A stretch of DNA of 64,000 nt from Parelaphostrongylus tenuis (GCA_019055375.1 JAHQIW010007264.1:93460-157459); one strand, 5' to 3'. Counted from the first letter of the stretch, positions 46,801 through 57,386 are shown. The notes: generated by a model not told the origin, from the sequence alone. Numbers and translations: made by a program.

Positions 46801-49800
46801 GGCTGTTGAAGAAAGCCGAGTAGTAATTAGGGATGAATTTCTTCACTTGCCTTTCTGGAAGCTGTAAAGTTGTCCAGTCAAGCGCCGAAGTGCACTCAGC
46901 TTGGCCTTCTAATTGGTGGCATTTAGCTAAAAAAATCAGTCGAACACACAGGAAAGCAAATTGCATTTTCTATACAACTCCTCTACTTCGCGGCGATGAG
47001 GGCATTTTCAAATATCAGAACATTGTGTTGATAAAAAACGGGAAAAAAAGCAAGAAAGGCTGGAGTGTAGTTGCTAAAAATGATATTTTGCAGAAGATCA
47101 ATTATCAAATGAGCGTCAACGAGACTGTGGATTGGTTGTGTCAAATTGCTAGAGGTATGGCTCATCTTCATGCTCAGATTCCGGTCATTGTTCATGGTGA
47201 TTTGGCGGCGAGGAACGTGCTAGTGTGCAGTCATCCTATCGATGCCACCAGGTATGACTTGTTTCAGCTTCTTACTCCTCTTTGTTAGGTTCTTATATGC
47301 CTATGTAGTCTTTCGGCATTTCATCTTGAAGCATTTTTCGCTAGATGAAATACCTGCATACATGTCTAATGGATATAGAGAAATATAAACAAAAAAAACG
47401 TTTTATAGACAGAGTTGTAGTTCGTGCCAGTCACTAAGATACTGTAGCGAACACTGAAGAATTCATTAAATAGTTACGATATATAGATGGAACCGGTTAA
47501 CTGCCATACTAACACTGTTACGGTAGATTACAGTACACAGGTTGGAAAGAAAGTTCTGAGGTATTTGTAATAGGTTGGGGAAAAAGTCCTGAGAAAATGC
47601 CTGTAACTTTTTGGGTGTCGGCCTTTTTTGTGTCTTTGGGCTCATTTGGAAGCCCGTCTTCTCCCGCGTTGATTCGTATATAATTTATCTACTTTTTGCG
47701 AGATGGAGTTAACAAGCGAGCAAATTAGGTTATTGATGATGCACGAATGGCAGTTGGGTTCAAATGAAATGAACATCTTCACCATCTTCATCTTTACCGC
47801 TTGTAACACATTCATTTATGCATCTATTACATCCATACAAAGACAAATGTAACAGTCAAAATACTCCCCTTTAACCTGAAGCACTTGCTGCCACTTTTCC
47901 TGCAAAAGATCGATTCTGCGAGCCACCGCTTCATTTGAACCCAAGAGCCATTCGTGCATAATCAACGACCTAATTTGCCAGAGAATTGGAGAAAAAACTC
48001 TCGCTTGTTAAGTCCATTCCGAAATAATCAGACTAATTATATACCAGTCAACGCGTGAGAAGACGGGCTTTCAAATGAGCCTAAAAGCACAAGAAATGAC
48101 CTACACCCAAAAATCGTTTTCTCAAAACTCTCCTCACAATCTATTAAAAAGTTGAAAACTCACGCATGAATTTCAAGCAAAAATAATAATAAGTATTCTT
48201 CAAAATAAAGGACATTGTTTTCTACGACGCTGTGCTATCGGTCCGCCGAGTTTCGGATCTGGTCGATCTTTAGCTTGAAAGATGAAAATCTTCGTTGATA
48301 TCATTTACTGCAGCTCGCTTTGAGACCCGTTCCCCAATAGTAACGCAGTAGAACTTCGACTGCATCATCGGACATAGCGGAGGCTTGTAACAAAGTGAAA
48401 ATAAAGGCCAACTATATCTAGGCCTGCAGTGGGAAAGTCCTCCATAAGAAACTGTAGAAAATTCATGATGTGCATGGGAGTTATCTCATGCTATTGAAGT
48501 GCCTAAAACTTTCTTTCCAACCGTAATATGTATGATTATCAAAATGAATCTCATTTTCGATGTAAACATAATCATCATCGAGATCCGTTAGCAGCAGAAA
48601 ACCAAGTTCTCCTAGGAGTGAGTTTTTGAGAAGCATATTTCAGGTATATTCTGAAAATCACCGACTTTGGCATATCGAAACGTACCCGTAGCGATACATT
48701 TGCCACCTATGATGATCCCAACAAAATACCGTAAGTAGAACACTCGCACAATATCTATGCAACAACAAAAACGTCAAGTCAAGCAGTGTTTGAAGATTCA
48801 AATGGTTACCACCAGAAGTGTTGAAAAGTCGTGAGATGACACCAAAAGCGGACGTATGGTCGTACGGTGTGCTAGTCCATGAGTTATACGGTATCGGTGA
48901 ACCATACGGTGTGATGGGACCGGAAAAAGTTGTACATGCTCTAAACGGTATGCCTTTTTTTAGATTCTTAACCAATATGAAAATAATACATGTGGAGTTC
49001 CACTGATCATTTTCTTCTCCACACACTCATATACATACATACACCATCTACACCCTCAAATACACACATATACATACACACACATACCCACACACCGACT
49101 CATGTACATTTTCTTTTGCCTTATGTTATTAATGTTGACTTTGCTATAACAGAGATAAGAGTCGTACTGTGGCTCTTGAGTCCCATTATATGATTTCTCA
49201 ACTTTCTACACGTACTTCTAAATTTTTTTCATTGAAAATATCTAAATTTTCGCATCGTTTAATAAATACACTATTTTTGCTACTATAAGTATGATCTCAT
49301 AATTGCTATCTGAGCCAACTTGTCATGTGGTCTGTTAAATGGGCTCTTGTACAGCCCGATACACGTGTTTCGACCTTACAGTCCCCTCATTCTGGCACAT
49401 TTCTTCGTCTTGCCCATCATCTGTGGGTGCTCCAGTCCCCAAACTAAGAGTTAGTGACGCCGAACGTTTTACACTACACTGCCGTCAAGTGAAAATCACT
49501 ATAACAGCAGTTTTGTACACTCGATTGCTCTTGGCTGGTTATTTTGAAATATATTATACCGTTCTCTTCAAGTGTTTTCTTGAGACCACGCTCAAATGTC
49601 AACATATCTCATAATTGCTATCCTATCTGATTGTAAGGTCGAAGCACGTGTATCGGGTTGTACAAGTGCCCATTCAACAGACCACATGACAAGATGGCTC
49701 AATAGCAATTGTGAGATATATTGAAATTTAAGCGTGTCTTAAGAAAACACTCAATAAGAGCGGTATAAGTATGACCCTTTCTCATTATTACTTACAAGTT

Positions 49801-51737
49801 GCCTGAATATTTTGAGTTGAGAAATTAGAATAAAAAAAGGAAAAAAGCAGCGATAGTAACTTTTCATTGCGCTGCTAGAACAAGTTCGTTATGAATAATT
49901 TCACCAAGAGAACTAGTCTTTAGAAACAGTTTGTACTCTACCTAAAAAGCTGTTTGACTGGTAAAAACGTATCAACTGGACAGATTTATTTCTAAAAAAT
50001 CAGCTAACTGTCTCTCCTCTTCCACAGTAATCGCATTTACGGACTGAAGCATGTTTTACCAGATTTCGACTAGACTTCTTCGGAGTGACTCATGTTCAAT
50101 CAATCATTTATACAGAAGTGTTTGAGTACCTCATTTTCATCCCATGAATCAGTCCATCCCGACATTCAGTGACATACCCTGCCATAAAAAAAGAAATAAA
50201 TGTCGCAAGTGTGATAGATATGCAAGCTGCTTTTGCAAAAAAAATGAACAAAAATGATAGGTGTACATATATGACCTCCGCCGTTTCTTTGCTGTCATAA
50301 AAGTAAAAACAAAGAAATGCAAGATTTTTTTTTGAGATGCGTTAAGAACGGTAGTTGTTTATGTATCTTTTATTTACAAAATATTTCGCATGATTGTTTT
50401 AATGAAGTTTCAAGAAGACAACTCTTGTACCCGAAAAATTCCATTGTTTCAAAATTTGCTAATTGTAATTTGAGTATGGTAATCAAGTGCTAATTTGACG
50501 GCGCAATATCGGGGGAGTAGGAAAACTAAGGTAAAACTTCTTAAAACCTTCCGCCCCTCACACGTCCTTTCTGCACGTTTTCGATCGGTTTTCCTCACAC
50601 ATGAAAGCGCTGAGCGTTCTCTCATGGCTCAGCAACAATTGCAAATTCGTGTCCGTTTTGGTTTTCATACGACTTTGTGCAATTACATATCATGACTCGA
50701 TATTCGTTTCAAGCATCTAGCGAACAATTATCCCATGACAGTTCCATCTCAAAAGCAAATAAAGGCAAGTTGCTTGTCAAGATGTGAGAAAATGCTCTGA
50801 TGAGCAATACCAAATCATAGCAATTTCAGTCAGTTTCGATCAACACACCTACAAATTAAAGTTTCCGTGAATGGCGTTTTTCAGGTAGAAAAGTCGCCAT
50901 CTTCAAAGTCCCATAAAATTAGTCATATGAGATAATTTGTATATAAAAACATGTAAATAAATAGTGTTTCTAACGCAGTTTTAAACAAAATAAAAAGTTC
51001 CCCATTCCTTCTAACCGCTTCTAGCTGTAGAATGATGTTACAAATAACCCATTGCTGTGCAGATCTCAAAACATTTCGTCAGCGACTGAATCCCATTTTA
51101 CCCATCCAGGAGCGCGTGCTCTATCCTTTGCACCACCGACGCCTGTTTTTGACACCACTCTTTCTACGCTACAAGGCATTTATTTGTCAGCAACCAACCG
51201 TCAACGGTTTGGCCCTGGTAGTTGTCATCTACAAGAAAAAGAGTTTGCATATCTTTATAATCAATATTATTACAGCAAAAAAACGGCGGAGTCATGTTTG
51301 TACACGTGAATAATTTCATAAACAACATCTACGTAGCCATCCTCACTATCATTCAATCCATAACAGATGGACATCGCTTCGAAAGACAACCAAAGATGCC
51401 GCATTTTATCTATGACGTCGTTCTACAATGCTGGAGACGATTGCCGGTCGACAGGCCACATTTTAGGTCAGCGATTATTTTAGCGTACAGCGGCTTGGTA
51501 AGAAGAAGGCATCATGCTGCGGAGTACAAATTATGCTTATTGATTGTTGACGCAGACCGATCAATATGAGCGATTTGTCTCACTGGGGCGTCTATTCATT
51601 TTCATACATGGTCGTCGATTTCAACTACAGCTGTAGAGAATTTCAGAGAGATCGAACTTTATCTGCTTCCACACTATATTGAATACGAAGCAGCTCATAT
51701 GGATATTATTCTGAACGAATTCGAAAACAAGAAATAG
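40740..51737 (+). CDS. Protein tyrosine kinase (complete catalytic domain)
   Basis: Exons: 40740-40878, 42153-42218, 42410-42514, 44065-44181, 47094-47251, 48644-48730, 48796-48947, 51367-51466, 51647-51737 (TAG). Phases agree at every junction. Motifs in order: Gly loop GKGAFGAV, VAVAVKS (catalytic Lys), AEVEMSQ (helix C Glu), hinge FEMMDKGALDSF, catalytic loop HGDLAARN, DFG in ITDFGIS, an activation-loop Tyr (FATYDDP), FKWLPPEVL, DVWSYGVLVHELY, and CWRRLPVDRPHF. DLAARN and KWLPPE mark it as a tyrosine kinase. The Arg of HRD is Gly. The catalytic part is about 290 residues, followed by a short acidic tail (ILNEFENKK). The 5' end is unclear: the first exon needs a phase-2 donor not found, or the protein starts at ATG 40855. 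Signalling enzyme; subfamily (Fer-like or receptor-like) not resolved. Confidence 0.9.
41325..41840. repeat. FB-P foldback pair
   Basis: Plus arm 41385-41525 (gttatgggcacttatacagt, acatgttggccttgcaac, ccctcgtctgagcc). Minus arm 41650-41830 (tgcactgtataagtttccat, tctcatgaaaggctcaaaat, ttttgagaccttgctt). It lies in the kinase gene's first intron. Confidence 0.65.
42153..42218 (+). CDS. Kinase exon: Gly-rich loop
   Basis: Acceptor gaccgttttag ends 42152; donor gttagc at 42219. An alternative acceptor at 42138 would bring in an in-frame TAG, so the later site is preferred. Encodes TVDRMRQLGKGAFGAVYAGE. Confidence 0.9.
42410..42514 (+). CDS. Kinase exon: VAVK lysine and helix C
   Basis: Acceptor tccttgtag ends 42409; donor gttcgt at 42515. 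Encodes NRVAVAVKSLRLV with the ATP-anchoring Lys, then WIAEVEMSQ with the helix C Glu. Confidence 0.93.
42828..43045 (+). repeat. SINE-3 copy in kinase intron
   Basis: Head gtgccgtggccgcgtgcctg, body ggctatcctcgagatcgcta, tail ttcaagaaaaagacgaaaaa, followed by an A/T tail with ataaataaata. Confidence 0.78.
43046..44064. other. Kinase intron, nothing further recognised
   Basis: No exon or repeat copy supported. The stretch 43200-43480 is richer in GC and may be an unclassified repeat. Confidence 0.4.
44065..44181 (+). CDS. Kinase exon: N-lobe to hinge
   Basis: Acceptor atttttcag ends 44064; donor gtttgt at 44182. Encodes QLKHPNIVRFFGFS, ILLIFEMMDKGALDSF. Preceded by a 1.55-kb intron holding a SINE-3. 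Confidence 0.93.
44790..45165 (-). CDS. Long minus-strand open frame in kinase intron, unknown
   Basis: About 125 codons are open on the minus strand with balanced composition: EEITHFFTIFVDTNLTLLDD, then VTVSVNVDLSTKSIEDIAFD, then a hydrophobic end. It looks more protein-like than most chance frames here. No start, acceptor or partner exon is evident; GG-gtacc near 44845 is not a consensus donor. It could be a relic exon, an exon of a nested gene, or chance. I do not recognise the family. Confidence 0.28.
45255..46925 (-). mobile_element. RTE-E: older, diverged retrotransposon copy
   Basis: Minus strand, 5'-truncated at about 46925 at a point corresponding to 15347 in RTE-A. It retains a reverse transcriptase with LRFADDIALI (about 46055-46025) and a C-terminal region with CCSYFYLDQETI. 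Substitutions are far more numerous than in A, B or C and it lacks their clean tail, so it is an older insertion. It sits in the kinase intron 44182-47093, in antisense. Confidence 0.85.
47094..47251 (+). CDS. Kinase exon: catalytic loop
   Basis: Acceptor atattttgcag ends 47093; donor gtatga at 47252. Encodes WLCQIARGMAHLH and VIVHGDLAARNVLV, where canonical HRD reads HGD; Asp, Ala-Ala-Arg and Asn are intact. Confidence 0.95.
47541..48526. mobile_element. Nested mariner-derived foldback element
   Basis: Outer inverted repeats: ggttggaaagaaagttctga at 47542 and its inverse at 48504-48524. Inner inverted arms of about 200 bp: 47574-47780 and 47930-48147. Each inner arm runs from a mariner-type end (ggttggggaaaaagtcctga) into a transposase N-terminus (arm 1: MELTSEQIRLLMMHEWQLGS). 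The right outer part holds more N-terminal transposase in antisense (LRYYWGTGLKAS-like). No full transposase. It lies in the intron between the catalytic-loop and DFG exons of the kinase. Confidence 0.75.
48644..48947 (+). CDS. Kinase exons: DFG, activation loop, substrate platform
   Basis: Exon 48644-48730 (acceptor catatttcag, donor gtaagt) gives ILKITDFGISKRTRSD and the loop Tyr. A 65-bp intron follows. Exon 48796-48947 (weak acceptor gtttgaag, donor gtatgc) gives FKWLPPEVLKSREMTPKAD and VWSYGVLVHELYG. Confidence 0.93.
49003..49105. repeat. (CA)n-like microsatellite
   Basis: cacacactca, tacatacataca, acacacataccc repeats, imperfect. Confidence 0.8.
49300..49745. repeat. FB-P foldback pair, clearest copy
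   Basis: Arms 49306-49390 and 49630-49715 are near-perfect inverses: catgtggtctgtt, tgggctcttgtacagcccga, acacgtgtttcgacctta against their reverse complements. The loop of about 240 bp carries gtgttttcttgagaccacgc. Confidence 0.8.
49746..51004. other. Kinase intron, AT-rich, nothing recognised
   Basis: About 1.25 kb with no supported exon or repeat. Confidence 0.5.
51005..51235 (-). repeat. SINE-1, minus strand, eroded
   Basis: Follows the family order on the minus strand (ACCGTTGACGGTTGGTTGCTG, GTGTCAAAAACAGGCGTCGG, GGTGCAAAGG, then TTCAGTCGC) with a decayed B box. Confidence 0.55.
51367..51737 (+). CDS. Kinase exons: C-lobe end and stop
   Basis: Exon 51367-51466 (acceptor ccataacag, donor gtcagc) encodes RFERQPKMPHFIYDVVLQCW and RPHF. 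Exon 51647-51737 (acceptor gaatttcag) continues REIELYLLPHYIEYEAAHMD and ends NKK-TAG. The joined RPHFREIELYL matches the last helix of kinase domains, which decides this splice over reading through. Confidence 0.9.
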
Positions 51738-51874
51738 CTAATTCAAAAGCGAAAGACAAAAGCATAGTTGAATCCACCTCGCTTATCGATCGGCACTAAC
51801 TTTTGTATAATTAGTGGTGATTGTTTTTTGCGCTCGGAATGTTGAGAATTTCATTGTAAAGCATTTCAGTATTA

Positions 51875-51880
51875 AATAAA
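51875..51880 (+). terminator. Poly(A) signal AATAAA of the kinase gene
   Basis: The canonical hexamer lies 138 bp after the TAG in a T/A-rich 3' region. Confidence 0.7.
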
Positions 51881-52064
51881 AGCTCTTAACCTTTGTTGAT
51901 GACAAAGGCAATCAATTAGTGAATGCGCAAAGGAGTTGAAGTAAAGAAGGTGAACAAAAACAATAACATCGGAAGGATATAATATGAAACCTTTTAAGCC
52001 ACTTTACTTGATCCGTCTTCACAGTGTACTTTTTTCACCATGTGAATCTCAGTACTTCTAGCAT

Positions 52065-52255
52065 TCAATACGACATTCGTCTTTTTCTTGAACGTCGTAG
52101 AATACTTGTTAAGCGAGTCTCCTTGCAATCTCGAAGATAGCCTGGCTGTGGCATTCCATGGAGCGTTGTTGTTGGCCACCGAGAGAGTTGCGCGGTAGAG
52201 CTCGGCTCCGTGCACGCCATGACTAGCACCACAATCAGTCGGCCACGGCGTCCCA
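52065..52255 (-). repeat. SINE-3, minus strand
   Basis: tcttgaacgtcgtagaata, ttgcaatctcgaagatagcc and acggcgtcccat on the plus strand are the reverse complement of the family order. It begins 185 bp after the kinase poly(A) signal. Confidence 0.75.
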
Positions 52256-52699
52256 TAATATGAAACAGAAATAAGGATATAAAACTCGCATGAAACTGCC
52301 TTTTTTGGACTAAATTTGCGCGAGATTCGTATTTCAAACACGAGGTTTCACAACACTATTTATTCAAACAGCTGACGTTTGGTAGTTTCCCTTTCTTCAG
52401 AACCTGGAAAGATCAAGTTGTCTAGAATCCAGCTTACCAGAGCATCTTCATCACTCCTTTAAAAAATATCACCAGACCCAGATTCGACTGCATCAACTAC
52501 AAAGTTTACTTTCAACATGCTCACCGCTTATTATGAGTCTTTCACTGAGTTTTTGACGTGGAGACCACTGGGCAGCGATCAAATGGACTCCACCTTCTTC
52601 ATCAAAGTAATCTCGTAATCCTCGCAAATAAATATGCATGGATTTTCGACTCAATAGCACAGACTTTTTCATAAATGTTTCAGCTATTTTATTTCTAGG

Positions 52700-52950
52700 T
52701 GAACGGGATGATTAAAGCTAGAAAACTCTCGGCAATGATCAGTCACTGAGGATTGCACCATGCATTCATCTTAAATTTTTAACTTCGTTTGAGGTGATTC
52801 AATGCATATCTGGCCTCTACAATAACTGTCTGATACCACTTTACCGAGCTCGGAGGGATGGATAGCTTGGTGAGCCATGAGCGCTAGATCGAACATTCAC
52901 TTCGTGGCGACGCAGAGCATCTCTAACCACTGAGTCACATGCGCTCTTAC
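52700..52950 (-). repeat. SINE-2, minus strand
   Basis: Full order on the minus strand: GAGCGCATGTGACTCAGTGG head, body ggagggatggatagcttggt, tail agaaaactctcggcaatgat. Confidence 0.8.
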
Positions 52951-54364
52951 GAATGAGATGATTTTTCGCTTGAATCAGAAGTTGGCAACGAGACAACGAT
53001 TAGCGCTAAGGCTTGCCACTGCCTGCACGTCTAAGGTGAGAAGTTGTTTGAAGTGGACCGTTGCTTTACTGTCGATACATTTGGTCGCCTCCCCTACACG
53101 ACGAGATCGATGCACTTGATTGAGTGGTCAGTATAGATCCTTTCTTGAACGTCCAGCAAAAACCTCCAAAAATGGATACATTAGGAAATGGTATTGAAAG
53201 CCAAGCAGCAGGAGCATACTAAAGCACTACTTCTCTGCTCATCCCTTGGAGTCGAAAAAGCACTTGTGCAACCAGCAACTGTTTTGAACGGGAGTTGAGG
53301 GAGGAAGTAGTCAACTACTTTTGACACGAGAAATAGCCCCTATCGAATGTCAACGAGAAAATTGCCTCTAACACTTGAGTGAAAGGGAACAGCCCTATAA
53401 TAGGACATTAAAACGTCAAATCTAAATGAGAAGATAACTTTGAAACTACCAATCCTTATATTAAACGAAGCATGTGCAGCAATTGATGTCTCAAGAATAG
53501 TGGCCTGAAAACTCTGTGGAGTTGTGAGAATTCTAGTTAACACATTACGTTGTCAGTTGCACGGAAACGCGTGTACGACCGTTTGTGTAAAACAAGGAAG
53601 TGTATGATTTGTCCTGATGGTAGAGAGGGAGACTGCATGAGTTCAGTCACCTTCACCTGATCTCTTGTGAGACATGTGGTGCACTTGCGTCCGCGTAAGA
53701 CATGTAGGTGTAAAGTCGAAAAATCGTACAAGTACTCGACATTGGACAGAAGGAGATAACAGTGGCGACTCTGACGTGGTTGTGCAAACTCTGAAGCACA
53801 ATTTACAAATGTCAATGCGGAAAGCTCCTGAGTTCTTTTGGATGGATTTCAAAAGTTCAAAGATGAAGAGAATGAGACAATGTTTGAACATAACAGATGA
53901 TGTGGGCACCTTGTCTCAGATTTATTTCTAATTCGCTTAAGGTTCATTTTCCATCATGTGTGACTATACATTTCAACTAGCCTAAACATGTTTGAGCGGC
54001 GCGTTTAATACAGTAAATAGACACGAATTTTTCAGATTTCCACTAAATGTAGAAAGTATTTACCGATCGTTGCATACGGTCTGGTATAACACGTATTCTA
54101 GGCTCTGAAGAAGGCGAATTCGTTGATACGTATGTCACGAAAAGAGAAATATCGACCTCGCCCAAGTTTTGAGTCAATTTTCAGCCTTCGTGTCAAGATT
54201 TAGTAGAAGTTGAACTTTTGAACTATCACATAAAGCTATTTAAATCACTCCCGGATTCATTACCATTATCGATTTCTACCAAAATGAGTGGTTGCAGGAT
54301 CTACTTATCCAGATATCGGCGACTTTTCAAACAGTCTGTGATTCCTTTTTGTATATGGAAATAA
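52951..54364. other. Intergenic; weak open frame at 53674
   Basis: An 85-codon plus-strand frame (53674-53931) includes MSMRKAPEFFWMDFKSS and ends IYF-TAA. It overlaps an 88-codon minus-strand frame, and neither has splice context. Nothing else is supported. Confidence 0.35.
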
Positions 54365-54590
54365 GGGTTACAGCAAGAGTTGAGTGGCATACAAAACCAT
54401 GAATGTCGGACTAGATTTGAAACCGCATTTCACCGTTTCCAGGGCGCCGAAATGAATGTTAGAACGCACCCTCGGAAAGAGTGAAATGCGGATTCGAATC
54501 CCTTCTGACTTTTGAGGTTTCAAATATCACTCAAAAATATGGGCTACATATTTATAACATCATACTACCGCTAAAAGCGGCTAACTGAAA
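54365..54590 (+). repeat. SINE-1, eroded
   Basis: Internal order: agcaagagttgagtggcata, gcgccgaaatgaatgttaga, B-box-like ggattcgaatcccttct, then atcatactaccgctaaaagc. Two partial units seem to overlap. Confidence 0.55.
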
Positions 54591-55149
54591 TGAATTTTCA
54601 GTTGATCAGAGCAGAAGTATTCACTTAGCTGGAGTGCTTTTCTAAGAGACCGATTATAGAGGTCATCACAATTATTGCTCCAGAAAGTTCTTCGAATTAT
54701 CAAAATTACGTTTGGGACGAACACATCTGGGCTCAAAAGCAAACAGCGACAATTGCGCGAATACTCGTTGCGTTTCACTTTGCAGTGGCACATAAGAGTG
54801 ACTAGCTAATACATAAAATATGCTCATAGATGAAGCGTCATGAATGAATCGTTCACGATTGCCTCTCTGATAACATTGAGATGCTCATTGGTTAGTGGCT
54901 ATATGGAAGTGAGAAGCTGATACGCACGCCATCGGTCAGTGCGTCAATATTATGGAACAGACTACTCGCTTGCTATTGCCCAATGTACCTAGAATAACTC
55001 TGAGTCATCAGCTATTGGCTGATTGGCTGATAGTGACCATTCCAAGAAGTAATACTCATAAACTATCGACTTAAATACAGTGTCCATTCACATACGGACT
55101 AGAGGCAATATTTGTAACTGCTGAATATTGTGGAATTACAGTTCCCAAA

Positions 55150-55830
55150 AATTCCCATTCACGCTCAACGGAACGAAAATCTCCGGATGCTCCAGTTACG
55201 TCTATCTAGGTCGTTGAATTAACATGATGAACGACCTAGCTCCATAGTTGATCAGGAGGAAACGAGCGGCGTGGAGAACGTTTACGAGCATCGAATACGT
55301 AGCGAAGAGGACAAAGGACGTCCAACTCCGTGCCCACTTTTTCAACTCGAAAATAATCCCTGCCCTTACGTATGCTGCGAAACCTGGCGGCTACGTAAGC
55401 AGGATGAAAGATCACTTGGCGTTATTAAGCGCGCAGTCAAAGGTCGATGCTAGGAGTATACCGTACCTCGCAAATGAGAGAAAGGATCCGAAGTTGCGAC
55501 CTACGTCAACGATCGAAAATCAGAGACGCCGTTCAACACGCCAGGATTTCTGAAAATGAGGTGGGCCGGACACGTGATGCGCTTCAACGACAACCGATAG
55601 ACGGGGGCCGTTACCGACTGAATTTCTCGGACATCGAGAGCTCTACAGGAAGACCACCGACCCGATGGTCCGATTTCTTCACAAAAAAAAAGATATGATG
55701 CTCAGCGAATCCCCAGAGCGAGGAGGACCCATTGAGCTACTCTTGCACGCGATAGGCAAAAATGGAAGTGTTGCTGGTATCCGCTCGGGTCACTCGACGA
55801 TCGACGGGACGACAGGTGATCAGGTGATAT
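55150..55830 (+). mobile_element. RTE-F: 5'-truncated retrotransposon copy
   Basis: Starts at ttcccattcacgctcaacgg and runs through MMNDLAP, RRKRAAWRTFTSIEY, RWAGHVMR-like and GRPPTRWSDFFTK segments in shifting frames to a GACGACAGGTGATCAGGTGAT tail. About 680 bp, plus strand. Confidence 0.88.
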
Positions 55831-56474
55831 AGTTTAAATAATGTTGCCTAATTTTGACATTTGACCTATAATTACATACTACCTCACCAAATCTATCAAG
55901 TGGTCAAAATCTGTTCTTTTTTCTTTTGTTTGCTATACTTTATATTCTGATAGAAAGTTTCAAGCGCTTTTAAAAGTCTGGTAAAGGCATATTCAGTGGT
56001 ATACGTACGTTTCAGCGTATTCTCGCCCGCCTCATTAGTACCATATGCTCTACAACTCGCCACTGCTACTACTAGCAATCGACGGCGAAAAAATATTACT
56101 CTAATCCATTGAAAGGATCACTTGATGTGGCGCTCTTTCAAAGCGATTGATTGTCGATTGCATGGCTTGAGACGTTACGAAGCATATGCAACCATACCTT
56201 CCAATAGACTATCTTGAGACTTCGTTCACAGATCTATTATGATCTGGCGGAATGTTTTAAGCCTTTAGAGCTAGCCGATTGAAAGGTATTGTTACAAATG
56301 CTCCGTAACCCGTAAGTCATGCAATCAATTAAAAGAATACCACATTGAGCAATTTTTCCACTTGACCTAGAGTGATACTTTTCGGCGTCGATTGTTAGTA
56401 AAAGCAGAGGCGAGCCATAGGGCATGTAGTGATGAGACATACGAGAATACGCCGAAACGTACATATACCACTAC

Positions 56475-56582
56475 GATGCGTCTACTAGACTTCTCAAAAA
56501 TTTTTTTGAACAAACTATCAAGATAGTCAATTGCATGGTGTGGTAGATTGATTTTTTCTTCATATTCTTCATTTATAAATAT
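56475..56582 (-). CDS. Orphan exon, helical protein, minus strand
   Basis: Acceptor gtgctttcag (minus strand, ends at 56583) and a gtagtg donor below 56475 bound 36 codons in phase 0. It reads IFINEEYEEKINLPHHAIDY, then LDSLFKKIFEKSSRR. The composition is convincing but the donor is not a strong consensus. It lies beyond the stop of the spectrin-like gene, so it would belong to another minus-strand gene. Confidence 0.38.
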
Positions 56583-56597
56583 CTGAAAGCACAGATG

Positions 56598-56665
56598 CAT
56601 ACACATGCGGACACATGTGTACACATATTTACACATATACACATACACACATGCACATACAAAAA
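56598..56665. repeat. ACACAT-rich microsatellite
   Basis: Imperfect acacat/acatac repeats of about 65 bp. Confidence 0.8.
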
Positions 56666-57037
56666 CGCTACAAACTAAATATTGAATTTTATTGAATAGC
56701 ATCTTATGGAAAAGTAAAACTTGCAATGTTACAACCGGACAAATTGGAATAGTAGGGAGAAATTTCACAGTACAGTATGAGCATCAATATTCGAATTAAA
56801 ACTTTCCTACTAGGTCGACTCGCTTTGCGAGAAAATGTAGGTCTACGCGTTCAAAAATCAAGGTATACTCAATCATGAAATGCCCGTTTGTTCAATGAGC
56901 GTTGTTTCTAAATGATTTTAAGCATATCGACTGGTACTGCCTCTCCATCGGGATCGATACGCATATAATCTACTTATATGCAAACTATAAATAACTCTGA
57001 ATAAACTATATGATGTGGAACACAATGGAAATCCTCT

Positions 57038-57386
57038 CTACAAGTAGCTTTCTGTGTCACTGAGCCGAACACTACCTAAGTTGGGCCCATGAACATATTC
57101 ATGGCTTCGCCAGGAACGATTGTCATTCATGGAATTTAGCGCCGGATGCGTTGCTACATTACTGCTAGAGGATGGTCGTCGAGAATTGTTAGCTATGTGG
57201 TAATACGAACGTGAATGTTCTTCTGGAGACGTGGATGACTGTTCACTCAACTTGTACAACGACTGACTACGAGCTGGCTCAGCGTTCTCGATGAATAGAC
57301 TTTCCATTTGGCGATGAGCTGCTTCAACGCCGTTGACTTTATTGCGAATCGATGCCATAGCTGCTTGACGAACTTCAGAAGATGCA
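57038..57386 (-). CDS. Terminal exon of the spectrin-like gene
   Basis: Acceptor tcattgcag (minus strand) precedes 57386; the exon ends in TAG at 57038. It is open for 115 codons: SSEVRQAAMASIRNKVNGVE (helical), MESLFIENAEPARSQSLYKL, then a Ser/Asn/His-rich tail. The last residues, ESYL, could form a PDZ-binding end. This is the best-supported exon of the gene. Confidence 0.7.

Noticed and set aside
56237..56768. 133-codon minus-strand frame with Cys/Val/Tyr repeats
   Set aside because: Crosses an ACACAT microsatellite; only the 56475-56582 part after a tttcag acceptor is worth keeping.
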